DNA of 25,821 nt. Origin: a virus. A program made the translations under genes and the position numbers. Below the pieces are notes generated by a model that had not been told where the DNA came from, made no database searches, and saw nothing but the letters and a program-made list of their open reading frames with translations. Numbering within the stretch: position 1 is the stretch's first letter; every line of letters starts with the position of its first letter. The stretch spans positions 1 to 25,821 of IMG/VR virus record IMGVR_UViG_3300048597_000060. One strand, written 5' to 3'. Of this stretch, positions 24,160 through 25,821 are shown piece after piece.

Positions 24160-24240
24160 TCGCGCCCGCGCAAGGTTGCGTAGCGTTTTCAATGACTTAC
24201 AGTTTCGGCCCCGGAACGAATCAGTTGTGCCGAGGGGGGC

Positions 24241-24295
24241 TTGACAGTTTTTATTTATGGCCTGAAAAAGCGCGGAATGGGCATAATTCAGGAGG
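24241..24295 (+). promoter_or_regulatory. possible early promoter and ribosome site of the HTH gene
   Basis: TTGACA at 24241-24246 is a perfect -35 box, followed by an AT-rich stretch (GTTTTTATTTATG), but the hexamer at the right spacing (TGAAAA) is a poor -10. AGGAGG at 24290-24295 is a strong ribosome site five bases before the TTG start of the HTH gene. The 24163-24240 interval holds nothing else I can name. Confidence 0.4.
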
Positions 24296-24300
24296 CTTGA

Positions 24301-24579
24301 TTGCAGCGCCGAGGAAGGCCCCCTGTCCACTCCCCACAAACCCGCGCCTTGTGCCTTGAACTGGTCCGCAGCGGGCAATGGACCCTTGAGGCAATCAGCT
24401 TTGTTTCTGGCGTGTCGCGCCGGCATCTCACCAGATGGTGCGCGGAGGAACAGATAAACCCATGGCGATTGCGCAGGCTCGCAGAAACCCGGTTGCGGGA
24501 CCGCTTCGAGGCTTTGCGCCACACCGAGCCGCGCCAGGACGCACCCGCCCCGCCCGCTCAGAAGAAAAAGCGCATTTAA
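24301..24579 (+). CDS. small helix-turn-helix regulator
   Basis: 92 residues from a TTG start, fixed by AGGAGG five bases upstream. The N-terminus (QRRGRPPVHS) resembles an AT-hook. Residues about 18-50 form a homeodomain-like HTH: LVRSGQWTLEAISFVSGVSR followed by a recognition helix RRHLTRWCAEE. The C-terminal third is basic and Pro/Ala-rich, ending KKKRI. It is the first gene of the divergent plus-strand region, and its stop codon lies inside the first of two near-palindromic 12-mers that flank the next promoter. I infer it regulates that promoter or the early/late divergence. It could also be an excisionase-like DNA-bending protein. Confidence 0.7.
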   Translation: MQRRGRPPVHSPQTRALCLELVRSGQWTLEAISFVSGVSRRHLTRWCAEEQINPWRLRRLAETRLRDRFEALRHTEPRQDAPAPPAQKKKRI

Positions 24580-24614
24580 TGCAAATTGCCTGTTGACATA
24601 TTCGCATTTAATGC
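24571..24614 (+). repeat. two direct copies of a near-palindromic 12-mer (operator candidate)
   Basis: CGCATTTAATGC occurs at 24571-24582 and again at 24603-24614, start to start 32 bp (about three helical turns). Each contains GCATT/TAATGC-type dyad symmetry with one central mismatch. The second copy fills most of the -35/-10 spacer of the promoter at 24593-24620, and the first ends just before the -35 box. Such placement suits a dimeric repressor binding two sites on one face of the helix. Confidence 0.65.
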
Positions 24615-24620
24615 TAGTTT
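24593..24620 (+). promoter_or_regulatory. sigma-70-type early promoter overlapped by the operator candidate
   Basis: TTGACA at 24593-24598, a 16-bp spacer and TAGTTT at 24615-24620, with an upstream TG (ATGCTAG) that may act as an extended -10. It points to the small early genes at 24838 onward. The expected start lies near 24627. Confidence 0.6.
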
Positions 24621-24837
24621 CCTCTTGTGCCACCAAAGGCGCACCACACGCGCGGTCAATGGCATCGACCAGGACGTGAAGCTTAACAAGGCGTTGTGGA
24701 TCGTGGCGCAGGCCATGGCCGGCCACAAGCTTGCGGCTTGACGTTTCGACCTTGGGCAGGCCGCGCGCCTGCCCAATCCGAAGCGCCAGCTTCCCCGGCC
24801 ATGACAGGGCCGGGCTTCCCCAACAGGAGCAAGACAG
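24621..24837 (+). promoter_or_regulatory. long leader with two GC-rich hairpins
   Basis: A 217-bp leader runs between the promoter and the first good ribosome site. Two perfect hairpins lie in it: GGGCAGGC/GCCTGCCC with a five-base loop (24754-24774), and CCCGGCC/GGCCGGG with a seven-base loop (24794-24814), the second ending about ten bases before the AGGAG of the next gene. Neither is followed by a T-run. A 38-codon frame from TTG 24625 to 24741, ending KALWIVAQAMAGHKLAA, is possible as a leader peptide but has no ribosome site. An attenuation or mRNA-stability role is inferred. Confidence 0.4.
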
Positions 24838-25152
24838 ATGAGCAAGCGAAGCACCAAGAAATTCAACCGCGCTTTTGAGGACGCGCTGCGAGAGAGCGGA
24901 GCAACCATCCGCTGCATGTGGCAGATGGACGGGCCGGAAAACACCATGGTTTCCGGCCTGGAAATGCTGGCCTGCTATGGCGAGGCCGGCGCGTTCACGC
25001 TCGCGCTTGTCGTGAGCTATGCCGCTCATGATGGCACGCCGGAAGGCTGGGACGTCTTCACACCGGCCAGCCAGACCAACCGCGTGGATGCCACGCTCGC
25101 AGCCGTCGAAGCAGCCATGCGCGCGAACATTCCAGCCAAGGCGGAGGGCTGA
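24838..25152 (+). CDS. early-region hypothetical protein, 104 residues
   Basis: ATG with AGGAG eight to nine bases upstream. A basic start (MSKRSTKKFNRAFEDALRES) precedes a compact alpha/beta sequence with RCMWQMDGPENTMVSG, a hydrophobic strand FTLALVVSY, and the closing segment GWDVFTPASQTNRVDATLAA. It looks like a small soluble phage protein; no family is recognised. It is the first clear gene after the operator-controlled promoter and is followed three bases later by another small gene with a strong ribosome site, so the two are co-transcribed. Confidence 0.72.
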   Translation: MSKRSTKKFNRAFEDALRESGATIRCMWQMDGPENTMVSGLEMLACYGEAGAFTLALVVSYAAHDGTPEGWDVFTPASQTNRVDATLAAVEAAMRANIPAKAEG

Positions 25153-25155
25153 GAG

Positions 25156-25383
25156 ATGGACGGCATCTATCCTGTTTTCACCTACTTTCGCGCTGATCTG
25201 AAAACCGGCAAAACCTGGCAAATCGCGCAGTCGTTCCTTTCCGAACGGGACGCGCGCGAACACGTCGATGCGTGGAACCCCATGATGACTGGATATTCCC
25301 ACTATACCCGCCTGTCCGCGACGACGCGCCGCCTGCGCAATGCCTACCGCGTCGAAAGTGAAACTTTGGTAGAGGAGGGCTGA
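25156..25383 (+). CDS. early-region hypothetical protein, 75 residues
   Basis: ATG preceded by GGAGG, three bases after the previous stop. The sequence (DGIYPVFTYFRADLKTGKTW, then FLSERDAREHVDAWNPMM) has a small alpha/beta look and an aromatic N-terminal strand. No domain is recognised. The next ribosome site (GAGGAGG) overlaps its end, so the operon continued into the gene that is cut at about 25463. Confidence 0.68.
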   Translation: MDGIYPVFTYFRADLKTGKTWQIAQSFLSERDAREHVDAWNPMMTGYSHYTRLSATTRRLRNAYRVESETLVEEG

Positions 25384-25386
25384 GAC

Positions 25387-25527
25387 ATGCGCGATTACCG
25401 CGTCACCGTCGCCGAGGTCCGCGCGATCCGCATGGCGTGCTTCCTCACGCTGGGCGACCTCGCCCGCGACCATCGCCCCGATCCTGCGGGAGAACATGAG
25501 CAAGGAAGCCCGCCTCGCAACCGATGA
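25387..25527 (+). pseudogene. truncated early gene fused out of frame to transposase DNA
   Basis: ATG with GAGGAGG upstream, third gene of the early operon. The first about 26 codons (MRDYRVTVAEVRAIRMACFL and on) look like a genuine small-protein start. From about 25463 the DNA reads as an IS transposase in another frame, and this frame ends at a TGA at 25525-25527 after about 20 meaningless codons (HRPDPAGEHEQGSPP). I take it as the 5' remnant of a phage gene cut by a deletion or an IS-related rearrangement. Confidence 0.65.
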
Positions 25528-25821
25528 GGCAGGCCACTATCTGCACATCGGTAAGGAGTTTGCCGCGCATGGCGTCGTTCGCCGCGGCAAGGAAGAATAC
25601 GTGGTGGGAGACGTGCACACCAACACGATTGAGGGCTATTTCAGCATCTTCAAGCGCGGCATGAAAGGCGTCTATCAGCACTGCGGCAAGCAGCATTTGC
25701 ACCGCTATCTTGCCGAGTTCGATTTTCGCTACAACAATCGCTCGGCGCTCGGCGTTGAGGATATGCAGCGCTCAGTCAATGCAATCGAGGGCATTGTGGG
25801 CAAGCGTCTGACATATCAACA
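25466..25821 (+). mobile_element. IS1595/ISXO2-type transposase, 5'-truncated, running off the window
   Basis: An open frame without its own start begins with TIAPILRENMSKEARL and continues TDEAGHYLHIGKEFAAHG, DVHTNTIEGYFSIFKRGMKG, FDFRYNNRSALGVEDM and GIVGKRLTY. This is the C-terminal DDE region of ISXO2-like transposases, including the later catalytic Asp (TDEAG) and the conserved NTIEGYFSIFKRGM block. The N-terminal zinc-ribbon region and the first catalytic Asp are missing, as is the left terminal repeat. The join to the phage gene is near 25463. It is therefore inactive on its own; the rest of the element lies beyond the window. Confidence 0.88.

Larger units (their letters stand above)
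69..25463. mobile_element. T7-like prophage, late region plus truncated early region
   Basis: The left border is the tRNA-Phe 3' fragment at 69-116. Everything from 159 to about 24160 is a contiguous set of virion and lysis genes on the minus strand in podovirus order (terminase, portal, scaffold, capsid, adaptor, nozzle, ejection proteins, fibres, lysis). A short divergent early segment lies on the plus strand up to about 25463, where a transposase fragment begins. The structural and lysis genes appear intact. Integrase, repressor and replication genes are absent from the window. The true right border is therefore not seen, and whether the element can still be induced cannot be judged. Confidence 0.9.

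Noticed and set aside
24150-24162. Reading the late motif as an ordinary ribosome-binding site because it contains GAGG.
   Set aside because: It lies 22-110 nt from the start codons, and the conserved part is TGTGCGTTGA upstream of the GAGG.
25741-25760. A partial late-motif match (GCGTTGAGGAT) on the plus strand.
   Set aside because: It is inside the transposase coding sequence, lacks the TGT part, and has no gene start after it.
1-25821. CRISPR arrays, rRNA, toxin-antitoxin pairs or defence genes.
   Set aside because: No regular repeat-spacer pattern or matching protein families were seen; all plausible genes fit phage structure, lysis or small early proteins.

Overview
The window holds the late half of a T7-like (short-tailed, podovirus-type) prophage in a GC-rich alphaproteobacterium, plus a small piece of its early region and a broken insertion sequence. 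The host call rests on the left edge. Positions 69-116 read, on the minus strand, as the 3' part of a tRNA-Phe gene (GAA anticodon loop, T arm, acceptor strand and encoded CCA) of the form I recall from Hyphomicrobiales. Its 5' half is replaced by phage DNA, so it is an attachment half-site. The GTA-type 3-TM holin and the N-acetylmuramidase endolysin also fit alphaproteobacteria. The head genes (capsid, Bbp16-like cement protein, Bbp19-like protein) resemble Bordetella phage BPP-1 more than T7. These family names are recalled from memory, not from a search.

Layout, read right to left on the minus strand from about 24160 to 159: small and large terminase; a hypothetical protein; an Ala/Gln-rich coiled-coil protein; portal; Bbp19-like protein; scaffold; major capsid; Bbp16-like protein; a 69-residue protein; a strong intrinsic terminator; tail adaptor (gp11-like); tail nozzle (gp12-like); three internal virion/ejection proteins (gp14-, gp15- and gp16-like, the second carrying a CHAP/TIGR02594-type amidase domain); a tail-fibre anchor; a separate receptor-binding protein with an Mtd-type N-terminus; a small fibre-linked protein; a secreted Cys-rich protein; endolysin; 3-TM holin; and a spanin-like TM/coiled-coil protein. 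Many junctions are ATGA, GTGA or TGATG overlaps, so translation is tightly coupled.

The most interesting signal is a perfect 10-mer, TGTGCGTTGA on the minus strand. It occurs five times, always in the late-gene orientation and 22-110 nt before a start codon (terS, coiled-coil gene, scaffold, gp11-like gene, fibre anchor). It splits the late genes into five candidate transcription units. One copy directly follows the U-tract of the only strong terminator. Three copies are followed by GAGGG or GAGAGGG. I infer a phage-specific late promoter or activator site; the protein that reads it is not in the window.

The plus-strand region from about 24240 to 25460 is a short early segment. It has an HTH protein, a promoter with two copies of a near-palindromic 12-mer (operator candidate), a leader with two GC-rich hairpins, and two or three small unknown genes. 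The last of these is cut at about 25463 and joined to a 5'-truncated IS1595/ISXO2-type transposase that runs off the window. No integrase, repressor, polymerase or replication gene is visible, so the rest of the phage either lies to the right or was lost in an IS-associated deletion.
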